Assembly (NCBI RefSeq): GCF_932294415.1
Contig: NC_065544.1
Coordinates: 24,341,351 to 24,405,350 of the forward strand
Reading direction: 5' to 3'
Length of the DNA stretch: 64,000 nucleotides
Source of the DNA: Quercus robur
Taxonomy: Eukaryota; Streptophyta; Magnoliopsida; Fagales; Fagaceae
Under the pieces are notes generated by a model that was not told the origin of the DNA, made no database searches, and saw only the letters and a list, made by a program, of their open reading frames with translations. This document shows, one piece after another, positions 22,847-32,572 of this stretch. The first letter of the stretch is position 1; each line of letters begins with the position of its first letter. The translations under genes and the position numbers were made by a program.

Positions 22847-23149
22847 CTAAAATGCACAACCAAAAAATTTTAGGAAATTATAATATGGTTTTCGATGACA
22901 AATTATTTCAAGGGATGATTTATTATTAGTGAGAGGAGAGGGGAGGAGATTATTTAAATAAATGGCAGTGAGAAAGGCTTCATCCCAATATTTCTTAGGT
23001 ATGGAGGCAGAAGCAAGTAGAGTGAGACCAGTTTCAATAGATCCATTTTGTTGATGCGTATGTGGATAAGAGAGACGATGAGAAATACCAAGAGATTGAA
23101 AACGAGTATGAAGCTTGCGATATTCACACCCCCCCCCCCCCCCAATCAA
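22847..23149 (-). pseudogene. Copia integrase core fragment
   Basis: It contains G-I-S-H-R-L-S-Y-P-H-T-H-Q-Q-N-G-S-I-E and a following K-Y-W-D-E-A-F, the second half of a copia integrase catalytic core including the conserved Glu. A run of C bases at about 23129-23144 marks a frameshift or degenerate tract at its start. Upstream (23160-24100) are further degenerate gag-pre-integrase pieces. Confidence 0.8.
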
Positions 23150-24497
23150 ATTGAATGCTTCTTATTTTTCGATCAAAGTAACGATCAACAAAAGATTGAA
23201 ATTTAAGAAAAATATTATAAACATCAGATTTAGAGGCAATGGGAAACAACCAAACAAACTTGGAAAAATCATCCACAAAACAAACATAAAACGATTTCCA
23301 TTATATTTCTGTAAAAATAAGTTCCAAGGGAAATTGAGATCTAAAGGGAGACAAATGAAAAGGAAGATGGTGAATTTTTCCAAGTTAACAAGCATGACAA
23401 ACCGGTGGAGCCTTATTGTTGGGGTCAGTATGCTGATGAGAAGAGATAACTTGACAAACAATACGAAGTACAGGATGATCAAGTCTCGAGTGCCATTGAT
23501 CAATGGAGACATGTTCACCCAAGAAGACAGAAGGTTTGGTAAGCTAACGGAGAGAATTGGGAAGATAGAGTTCATTTTTATTCTTGCCGCTGAGAGGTTG
23601 ACTCTCGAGGATTGATCCTTAACACAGAAAAATGAAGGTGAACTCAAAGAAAACATTACTATCTTTTGCAAATTGATAAATAGAAAGGAGATTTTTGCTA
23701 ATATGGGGAACATGAAGAACATTATCAAGTAAGAATTGCTTAGTATATTAACAAAGAATGGAGGAACCAATGTGGTGGATGTGCAAACCTTGACCATTAC
23801 CAATGCAAAGCTGGTCCAGACCAGGATAGTCTTCAGTGTAAAGGTTTAAGTTGTCGAGGTCAGGCGTAAGCTGATTATTTGCACTAGCGTCAGGTTACCA
23901 GACTGGATCCACTTGAGTATTAGTAGTAGCAATAAATGATTGCAGTGGCGAGGGGGTGGTGATTTGAAAATTATGATCAAAACAATGCCAGTAGTTCTGT
24001 GCAGAATGATCAACCTTGAAACAAATTTGACCGAATGTCCTTAAGGATCCAAAGTTGTTGGTAGAGAAGGAGGGCATTGGGGGATGTCGACCTCTAGAGG
24101 AATTTTTTAGCCCATGACCTCGATGACCAGAATATGAGCCACGGTTTTGGGAGGGAGAAGATTGGCGGCCTCAAGATCCAGAAAGAGGGGGTCGTGCTGC
24201 AAAATTGGCTATGCGATGGCCCATATCTAGAGGAGAGGAAGCTTGCTTTATAACACGAGACTTATGGGTGAAAAGATTATCAAAAAGCTCGTCATCTGGT
24301 ATTGACAGAGGCGATAAGGGAGTCATAATCAAAAGGAAGGCCAGTAAGGATATATGAAATAATTTTTGGATCACCAATTTGTTGACCAATGGAGGCGACA
24401 AGATTAGCAAATGATTTGGTATGCTGAAATAATCAGAGATGGCAAGGTTGCCTTCGTTTAAGGTAGAGAGCTGGTAACGAGTTTGCATGACTCGTGC

Positions 24498-24890
24498 TTA
24501 AGATTGAGAAGAGAAAAGTTTCTCTAGTGTTACCCAAACTGCATGTGCAGATGTTTGGCCAACTAGATGAGATATAAGATTTTCAGAAATTGTAGACATG
24601 AGAACACCCAGTATCAATTGATCATTTTCAAACCAAGATGCATTGGCAGAGTTTGGAACTAGAATGGTAGTAGAAGAAGATGAAGCAATAAATTGTGGAG
24701 AAGGGGTTACAATACCATTAATATGATGAGATATTTTATTGCCATTGATGTAGGGAATACCGGCAGTTTTCCAGAAAAGATAATTGGTGAGTTTGATCTG
24801 GAGATGATTTGAAGGAGCGAGTACAGTAGAATGTTGGGACATAGTAATTTGATCAGTTGTAGCGGATGAATTTGAAGAAGAAGAAGACAT
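24498..24890 (-). pseudogene. Copia gag N-terminal fragment
   Basis: A 130-codon frame starts with a Ser-rich stretch and continues N-H-L-Q-I-K-L-T-N-Y-L-F-W, the entry motif of copia-type gag (UBN2-like). It ends in a region with A-H-A-V-W-V-T-L-E. Further gag sequence with L-S-T-L-N-E-G-N and I-S-D-Y follows at 24171-24488 in a shifted frame. Confidence 0.8.
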
Positions 24891-24909
24891 GGAAAGATGT
24901 GAGTCTAGA

Positions 24910-24921
24910 GCTTTGATACCA
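24910..24921 (-). other. Primer-binding site of the copia element
   Basis: The minus strand reads TGGTATCAAAGC, nearly identical to the plant initiator-Met tRNA primer-binding site (TGGTATCAGAGC). It sits directly next to the CA end of the 5' LTR, which fixes the inner LTR border. Confidence 0.85.
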
Positions 24922-25377
24922 TGTTAAATTACCAATTGTCCCAAAAATTTAAACTATTAGGATATAATAAATTTAATCATTTAACCAATACTTCTAACAT
25001 TCCTCCTCACATGTAAGCTCAAACTTCCATTTAATAGGTGAAGTCCAACACATGAGATTTTAAATGAGAAGTAGAATGGAAGAATTAGGGATCGAACTCA
25101 GAACCTCCTACTTTAATACCATAAAGAAACTAATAGATAATATTTTGTTCTTGCTTCCTTAATTAATTCTAAGGAGCAGCAAATTATATTTATATTAAAT
25201 CATATACAAAGAAGATCTATTTTACCAGATGACACAACAGATAGCTATACTGTAGTGATTTGTTAACATAAGAACTCTTAAACATTATTAGTTTGTAGTG
25301 ATTGGATAACATATGAACTCTTAAACATTATTATCTAATTCCTGGACTTTAGTTGGAGAAACGTTAGCTGAAGTTGG
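24922..25377 (-). repeat. 5' LTR of the copia element
   Basis: The inner end is fixed by the primer-binding site. The outer end is where similarity to the partial 3' LTR stops. It carries an internal tandem duplication of about 45 bp (around 25247-25340, unit containing AACTCTTAAACATTATTA) that the other LTR lacks. Confidence 0.75.
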
Positions 25378-25617
25378 TGTTGTCTCAATAGTGGAACAAG
25401 TGAAGTTTAATATGATACTGTATGGTTTGTACGAGTAAAGAACAGGAAACAGGTTCCAAAGCAAAGGCGTGCAGTTTTTACGCATAATACCTTATAAATA
25501 AAAGTAATACTCGCATACGAAAGGTAGACAACCAAGGGCATGCTTAGTTATTTAGAATTACCAATAGCTTTTGTATAAATGTGTCAACTTTTCCCTGTTT
25601 TGAGGAGGTTTAACTTT
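25378..25617. other. Short spacer, no gene
   Basis: I find nothing recognisable between the copia LTR and the poly(T) start of the L1 remnant. Confidence 0.4.
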
Positions 25618-26289
25618 TTTTTTTTTTTTTTTTGGGTAAACTAAAGATTTATTAAATTAAAGAAACTGAGTTTGGACAAATCCTCTCAAAATACATGCTT
25701 GAAGCATAAAAATATAAAAGCATTAAAATTTCCGAAGGTAGATAATCAAAAACGGTAAAGTCTTCCTCTTGAGTAGCCCCATTCTTAGCTAACTTATTTG
25801 CACACTAATTAGCTTCCCAGAAACAATGACTAACCTTCACCCTTGGAATTAAATCCTAAAGGTACCTGCTATCAAATATAAGAAGAGAGTGTGCAGTGTT
25901 CATTACATGTTGCCCAGTCATTCATCCGACAACTACTTTAGCATCCAACTCTACCTCTACAACTTGGATATTATCCGCGATGCAAAGCTTCAAACCATCT
26001 CTCAATGCCCATAATTCTACCTCCACATTAGTTGTTATTCCTATAGATCTTAAAAAACTTGTAACCCACTTACCATTTTGATCCCATATGATGCCTCCAC
26101 ATCTTGCTTTGCCCGAATTGCCTAGTGCTGACTAGGGGTGTCAAATAGGTGGGTTTGAGTGGGTTTGGGGTGGGCATAATTGGGTTGGGTACATAAAACT
26201 CGTTTACCCATTTATTGCCTATTGAACTAATTACTTCTAACCCAAACTCAACCCAATCTAATTATTATGAGTAAAGCCCAATCCACCCA

Positions 26290-27985
26290 ATTACCCAATA
26301 ATCATAATCACCAAAATGCCCCTAAAACTTGAAAATGACCAAAGCACTCTTAAAATCCTTTAAAATTACCAAAATACCCCCTAAACCTAAAAAAAAACAA
26401 AATATGATATATAAAAAACACTAAAAATTACTAAAATACCCCCCATAAACCTAAAAAATGACCAAAATACCCCTCGAAACTTATAAAATGACTGAAATAC
26501 CCCCAAAACCTAAAAAATGACCAAAATACTCTAAAAATTTAAAAATTACTAATGATGCAGAAAAAATCAATAGGCTGAATGCTCCAGGCTTCAATGGGCT
26601 AGTAGTTGCTTGGAATGCTTGAAAGGAAAAATGACAAAAGATCAAAGGAGACCGGGGTGAATCGGCCAAGAACCCTCCGATGCTTAAGTTAGTTTCTCTC
26701 TTAAACTCAAGAATTCCAACTTTTGGGGAATAGTGGGAACTTACCTTCATTTGATGAGGATGAGTGCTTATGTAGTGTGCTTTGAAGTGGTTACTTGTCT
26801 CGTAACTTCCCCAATATTTGTGAAAGCCCGAAGGTTCAGACTTAACTTCCATAACTGCTATAAAAGTTAGAATGTTTAATCTCATCTTCTACAACTGACA
26901 TTGGAAGTTAAGTACTTTGTAGGAAGTTATAGTGATGAACCAAGATCTTGCTCATGTATCAAAATAATTACACGTGGTCCGACTCATAAGCTCTTGTAGA
27001 TAAATCTTTCTTTATAATTTTTGCCAGTGTTGAGGATCGTCCAGGAGCTTTCCACATGGACGACCTTCATGCTTATGGACGACCGTCCTACAAGGGACAT
27101 CTTTTTTACACTAGGATAATCTTTCTGATCTAGATGACTCTTATGGATGAATTGAAGTTGATTCAATTTTTAGTTCACCATCAATGACCAAAATACCCTC
27201 TAAACCTAAAAAATGACCAAAAAACCCCAAAACCTAAAAAATGACCAAAATACCCTCGAAACCTAAAAATTACCAAAATACCCCCTAAACCTAAAAAATG
27301 ACAAAAATACCTTTGAAACCTAAAAATGACCAAAATAACCCCGAAACCTAAAAAATGACTGAAATACCCTCGAAACCTAAAAATAACCAAAATACCCAAA
27401 AACCTTAAAATTGACCAAAATACCCTGTAAAACCAAAAAATAACAAAAATACCCCCCTAAACCTAAAAAATGACCAAAATATATCCCCCAAACTTAAAAA
27501 ATGAACAAAATACGCCCAAAACCTAAAAAATAACCAAAATACACGAAATTACCGAAATTACCCCAAAACCTAAAATGACCAAAATACCCCTAAAACCTAA
27601 AAATTAACTAAAATATCACCTAAACCAAAAAAAAAGACCAAAATACCCCTAAAACCTTAAAATGACCCAAATACCCCTTAAAACTTTAAAATGACCAAAA
27701 TACCCTATAAACCTAAAAAATGACAAAAATACCCTTGAAACCTAAAAAAATGACCAAAATATCCTCAAACCTATAAAATGACAAAAATACCCCAAAGCCT
27801 TTAAAATGACCCAAATACACCCAAAACCTCTAAAATGACCACAAATAACCCAAAACCTCTAAAATTACAATAAATACCCTAAAACCTTTAAAACGGCCAA
27901 AATACCCCTCAAAATATCTAAAATGACGAAAATACTATCAATCCTATAAGATGAACAAAATACACCCGAAGCCTCTAAAATTACC
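26290..27985. repeat. Left arm of the inverted minisatellite
   Basis: Units of about 28-31 bp read ATGACCAAAATACCCC then TAAAACCTAAAA, with frequent base changes and small indels. The array is broken by a non-repeat block at 26549-27182. Minus-strand frames through it give a repeating Gly-Phe-rich peptide, which is a by-product of the repeat. Confidence 0.9.
26549..27182. mobile_element. Insertion within the left minisatellite arm (possible solo LTR)
   Basis: About 630 bp of non-repeat sequence starts near TGATGCAG and ends near CACCATCA, that is TG...CA with a short inverted repeat, as in LTRs. The repeat array resumes directly after it. A clean 5-bp target duplication is not evident, and no coding sequence is recognised. 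Confidence 0.45.
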
Positions 27986-28004
27986 AAAATGGAGTTTTCA
28001 GGTA

Positions 28005-29940
28005 TTTTGGATGCTTCAAGGGTATTTTCTTCAAATTAAAGGTTCTAAGAGTATTTTAATCATTTTGTAGGTTTTGAGGGAATGTCACTAATTTTTTAGG
28101 TTTTAGGGGTGTTTTGTTAATTTTTATATTTTGGGGTTATTTCGGTAATTTTCTAGGTTTCAGAGGTCTTTCAGTCATTTTTAGGTTTTGGGGATATTTT
28201 GTTCATTTTAGGTTTTGAGGGTATTTTAGTCATTTTTTAGGTTTAGGGGGTATTTTGGTCATTTTTTTATGTTTAGGGGGGGTATTTTGTTCATTTTTTA
28301 GTTTTAGGGGGTTTTTTGGTAATTTTTAGTTTTAGTAGGGATTTTGGTCATCTTTTAGGTTTAAGGTGTATTTTTTATCATCTTATAGGTTTAAGGGGCA
28401 TTTTTGTCATTTTATAGGTTTCGGGGTTTTTTGGTCATTTTTTAGGTTTTGCAGTTATTTTGGTCATTTTTTTAGTTTTAGGGGTTATTTTGGTTATTTT
28501 TAGGTTTCAGGGGTATTTCGGTCATTTTTTAGATTTCAAAGGTATTTTGGTTAATTTTTAGGTTTTGAGGATATTTCGATCATTTAAAAAAAAAAAAAAA
28601 AGTTTAGTGGGTATTTTGGTCATTTTTTAGGTTTAGGGGGGGTAATTTGGTCATTTTTTAGGATTAGGAGGGTATTTCAGTCATTTTTTAGGTTTAGGGG
28701 GGGTATTTTGGTTGTTTTTAGGTTTTAAGGGTATTTTGGTCATTTTTTAGGTTTAAGAGGTATTTTGGTCAATTTTTAGGTTTCGGGGTTATTTTGGTCA
28801 TTTTTAGGTTTCGAGGGTATTTCGGTCAATTTTTAGATTTCAGAGGTATTTTGATCATTTTAAGGTTTAGGGGGTATTTTGGTCTTTTTTAGGTTTAGGG
28901 AAATTTGGGTCATTTTTTAGGTTTAGGGCGGTATTTTGGTAATTTTTAATTTTTGATGATATTTTGGTCAATTTTTAGGTTTCAGAGTTATTTTGATTAT
29001 TTTTAGGTTTAGAGGGTATTTTGGTCATTTTTTAGGTTTAAAGGGGGTATTTTGGTAATTTTTAGGTTTCGAGGATATTTTGGTCATTTTTTAGGTTTAG
29101 GGGGTATTTTGGTCAACTTTTAGATTACCCAACAAAACAACTTCTCCTTAGGAGTTCCCCTACTCCCACTATTGTTATTCTCCTGTTGCTCTCTTGCTCC
29201 TATTCTCAGTTTTCTTTGGAACCTTTCAACAACCCCCTCTTCTCCTTTATCTTCTCATATTTATAGCCCAATAGTTAGTGGGGAGTTATGATTACTCTTG
29301 CGATTAGTGGTAGGAGAGATCCAATGTCGTTATTGCTTAATGGATGTTTAGTTGGGAGTGGGGTGTGATGAGAGTGGCATTGGAACTGGCTCCCCACTTC
29401 AGAAGGGATGTTCGGTAGAGGTTTTTCCCAGGGCTATACCGGTGTAACCGAGGTATAGTGTCCCCGAGCAATCATGCTCCGATCCGAGGTGTACCTTGCC
29501 GGGCAGATCCTAAGTTACGAGCTACTATGAACATGCATTATAGCAGTTCGCTCAACGGGTTTTGGGTCGAGCGTAATGTCATAAGGCCCGGGCCCATGGC
29601 CTTGGCAAGCCTAGGGTCCAGTTTTGGGCAAGAGGGTTGGGCCCGTGGGCCGTACCGTAAAGTTGGAGTTCAAGGCCCAAGGCCCAAATGGGTCTAGGGT
29701 CCCGTGCCATACAAATGATATTTTGGTCATTTTTTAGATTTATGGGGTATTTCAATTTTTTTTTTCTTTTTTTCTTTTTTCTTTTTTAGGTTTAGGGAGT
29801 ATTTTGGTAATTTTAGGTTTCAAGGGTATTTTGGTCAATTTTTAGGTTTAGGAGATATTTTGGTATTTTTTAGGTTTAAGGGGTATTTGGGTCATTTTTT
29901 CGGTGTAAGGGGCATTTTCGTAATTTTAGTAGTTTTGGGA
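28005..29940. repeat. Right arm of the inverted minisatellite
   Basis: The same unit as the left arm, reverse complemented (GGTATTTTGGTCATTTTTTA then GGTTTAGGGG), repeats dozens of times. A GC-richer block at about 29125-29712 interrupts it, after which the array continues to the right terminus. Confidence 0.9.
29125..29712. mobile_element. GC-rich insertion within the right minisatellite arm
   Basis: Its composition differs sharply from the array. It contains GGGCCCATGGCCTTGG, several GGCCCAAGGCCCAAA-type words and a TATA-like stretch (CATATTTATAG near 29255). This resembles an LTR or promoter segment of a retrotransposon. Borders are uncertain and no target duplication was identified. Confidence 0.45.
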
Positions 29941-31830
29941 TATTTTAGAGTTTGATGATTTATAGAAATGATACTTGAGCCATAATTGGGTCTAATTGGG
30001 TACCCAGTTAAAACCCAATAAATATTAATGTTAATTAGGTTTAATTGAGTTAATACTCATTTAACCCAATTAATAATTGGGTAAGTTTGAGTCTTATTTA
30101 AGTAGGTGGGTTTGGGTGGGCAAATAGATTTGGGTTAATTTTACCACCCCTAGTGCTAACCCATCGCTATTAAGCTTGTACCAATTCTAGTAAGGCTTTG
30201 TGCCACCTGACATTTACTATACTTTGGTTAGAGACTGTCTTGATACACCCAGCACAATGAAAATAGTTAAGAGTAAGATGTCTCACTTCTCTAACTAGCC
30301 TGTGATTTGGTTCCTCCTCTTTGAAAATTCTCTTATTGCGGTGAATCCGTACACTCAAAATTCCAAATGCAAAGAACCGGTTCCATGGCAAACACACTTC
30401 ACTAGTACTCTATTTTGAACACAGGTTTCTCTTCAACCAGCTGCAAATATCAGAATTAAAAAACACACTATCACAACTAGTGTAACCCGAGTGTAACCAA
30501 AAATCTTTGGCAAAACTAAAATCACGCAAAACATGAATTGTGGTCTCACTCTCTCTACCACAAATTTCACAGATGCAATCTTCAGAAATACCTCTACTCA
30601 TAAGCATATCTTTGACAGGGAGACTGTAAATAGCGCATTGCCACACAGATTTTAATTTTTGGAACTGTATCAAGTTTTCATATCCATTGCCCAAAAAAAT
30701 TGATAGGACATTCCAACCCACCTTTTGCTAGTTTATAGGCCGACTTTCCATCAAAATCTCCTGATGGGGAATAAGCCCAGGTCAGAGCATTAGGGCACAA
30801 ACAAGATAAAGGTATAGGGACAGCCTTAAAGATAAATCAAGACGAAGATCAAAGGAGAGACTGCTAGTGTTCCACGAAGCCTCACTAACCATAAGAGAAT
30901 CTTCATCACAATTTAGAGGACCACAAATTAAAGATCTGAAAGCCCCATTAGAGAGCCATTTATCATGCCACAGACTAGAATTACCGTTTGAACCCATTTT
31001 CCATTTGGAACCTTGTAAGAAAATGTCATAACCTTTCTTCATACCTGCCTAAGTTGTAGAACAATTTTTATTAGGATTCTTATACTTACAACTCAATACT
31101 TTTGCCTATAGTTGTTCTCTCTCCGTGTGTGGCCTCCAATTTAATTTAGCTAACAGTGCCAAATTCTTTGGTTTAGCTGCAGAAATTCCCAATCCTCCCT
31201 CTCTCTTAGGAGTTAGGCCTCGGTAATCTTTTCCCAACTGATGGTGTGAAGCTTCCTCTTCTCCTCAGTTGTATCCCATATAAAATTCCTGCTGACTGTC
31301 TATCGCATTCAGTGTCTTCCCAAGGAGCATTGGTCCCTTGCATAACATATACTGGAATTGCAGACAGTAATGACTGGGTTAGAACAACTCGTCCTGCGAA
31401 GGACAATAGATGAGCCTTCCAACCAGCAAGCTTACTTTGGATTCTTTTGAAGACAAAATTAAAATCCTAATTGGTAGAACCTGGGAGCTTTAAAGGAAAG
31501 CCCAAATATTTCCCAAGGTTTGGGGTAGAGTGAAGATTTAGACAGGACCCAAGCTCACCTCTTCTATCTGCAGAGACGTTTGGAGAAAAATAAACCCAAG
31601 ATTTTCCATGATTCACTTTTTGTCCAGATAGATCACAAAAGACATCCAATGCATCCTTTATGCTTTGACAATTTTTTTTCATTTGCCTTGCCAAAAAGAA
31701 CAAGATCATCGGCGAAGAAAAGAAGAGAGAACTCTGGACCACCTCTAGAAGCTCTAACAGGATTCCAAAGTTTAGATTCACATTTATCTTTGATTAAGAA
31801 AACAAGCACTTCCATACACATAATATGTAT

Positions 31831-32209
31831 AGAGATTTTGCAAAATTTATAATATTATTACTTGGCCAAAGATATGTAACCACAAACTAATTACCTTGGG
31901 TAGTTTGATGAATACCGCATACATTTCCTATTGCTATTATACAGGTTCGAAGTTCGTGTCGCTGATTAACTTATATACAAATATGTAGAAGGGAAGCAAA
32001 TAAATTCCCCCCCCACCCTGACCTTCCCTCTCTCTCTCTCTCTCCAAATGATTTACCAAGGACGCAGTTGACATATAATGCGTTGCAGTGCAAACTTATC
32101 TCTTAATGTACAAGCCATGAAAAAACCCCTTAAACTTAAAAATTTGCTCCACCAAAGAGGGGCATTCAGGCAGAATTTTTCTAAGTTAACATCAATATAT
32201 ATCTAATTA
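31831..32209 (-). other. 3' flank and UTR of TAF1
   Basis: This is sequence directly downstream of the TAF1 stop. The 3' UTR probably covers at least the first 150-200 bp on the minus strand. A CT microsatellite lies at about 32028-32043. No poly(A) signal can be chosen with confidence. Confidence 0.45.
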
Positions 32210-32572
32210 TTACTGTTCCCTATTCTCGATACCAGATTCAGCTTCAGTCAAATGTTCATCGTTCTCCACTAACAAATAATCACAAATCTCCAAAAGCTGA
32301 TCTGCAAGAGGAGGAATTCCTGGATTGCGGCCATCGTTGTATCTGTGGGCATTAAAGGTGATCTGCCACACGTCATGCCTGAAATCTTCCCGGCTCTTGT
32401 ATTCCATCTTCCTCACCTTCTCCTTGATTCTTGATAGATCCATAGGGCGCTTTATGATGTCATAGTAGTCAGGAGCTTCCTTTTTTGAGACTGGTTTTAA
32501 GAAAAGATAGGATACCTCATACCGGTCTTTAAGCGTCTCCACTATGCGCTCCAAGATGTTTGCCAAACCAAC
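32210..32572 (-). CDS. TAF1 terminal exon: bromodomain and stop
   Basis: It encodes 120 residues and a TAA stop, starting V-G-L-A-N-I-L after a CAG acceptor. The ZA-loop region reads [20 protein letters not shown], and the acetyl-lysine-binding Asn is in H-R-Y-N-D (residue 1648 of the readable protein). The tail after the bromodomain is short and acidic. Confidence 0.95.
   Translation of the reverse strand, partial: VGLANILERIVETLKDRYEVSYLFLKPVSKKEAPDYYDIIKRPMDLSRIKEKVRKMEYKSREDFRHDVWQITFNAHRYNDGRNPGIPPLADQLLEICDYLLVENDEHLTEAESGIENREQ

Larger units (their letters stand above)
20953..25377 (-). mobile_element. Decayed Ty1/copia LTR retrotransposon
   Basis: The element reads on the minus strand in the order LTR (24922-25377), primer-binding site, gag, integrase, reverse transcriptase/RNase H, then a partial LTR (20953-21168). 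The polyprotein is broken by many stops and shifts and internal deletions. The order integrase before reverse transcriptase identifies copia. The outer half of the 3' LTR is missing, so it could not transpose. Confidence 0.9.
26133..30152. mobile_element. Giant foldback hAT-like element with inverted minisatellite
   Basis: The ends are TAGGGGTGTCAAATAGG and, in reverse, TAGGGGTGGTAAAATTAACC. GGTGGGTTTG/GGGTTGGG-type subterminal motifs follow. The flanking 8-mers GTGCTGAC (26125-26132) and GTGCTAAC (30153-30160) differ at one base, as expected of a hAT insertion, and lie inside an L1 RNase H domain. Nearly the whole interior is a decayed minisatellite of about 28-31 bp. It runs in one orientation to about 27985 and in the opposite orientation from about 28005, so the element is a 4-kb imperfect hairpin. 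No transposase was found. Two non-repeat blocks interrupt the arrays. Confidence 0.85.
25618..31830 (-). mobile_element. L1-type LINE remnant split by a 4-kb insertion
   Basis: On the minus strand, from 31830 down, it shows the reverse transcriptase F-F-A-D-D box (about 31700), G-R-V-V-L-T-Q-S-L-L-S-A-I-P-V-Y, S-S-L-W-H-D-K-W-L and the zf-RVT C-I-C-E-I-C-G segment. A plant L1 RNase H domain follows (N-S-D-G-L-A-L-G-N). The tail reaches a poly(T) run on the plus strand at 25618, which is the poly(A) end. The RNase H domain is interrupted at codons G-L-A-L by 26133-30152. Removing that insert and one target copy restores the frame locally. The 5' end is truncated, and stops and shifts make it dead. 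Confidence 0.85.

Noticed and set aside
23162..23803. 213-codon minus-strand frame, Leu/Phe-rich
   Set aside because: It lies within the decayed copia element between gag and integrase and shows no membrane-protein family. It is degenerate retrotransposon coding sequence in a wrong frame.
27181..27399. Open frame with a repeating Gly-Phe-rich peptide
   Set aside because: It is a read-through of the minisatellite unit and exists only because the unit lacks stops in that frame.
26290..29940. Regular short repeats resembling a CRISPR array
   Set aside because: Units are degenerate, contiguous and without unique spacers, they invert in the middle, and the context is a plant transposon. This is a minisatellite.
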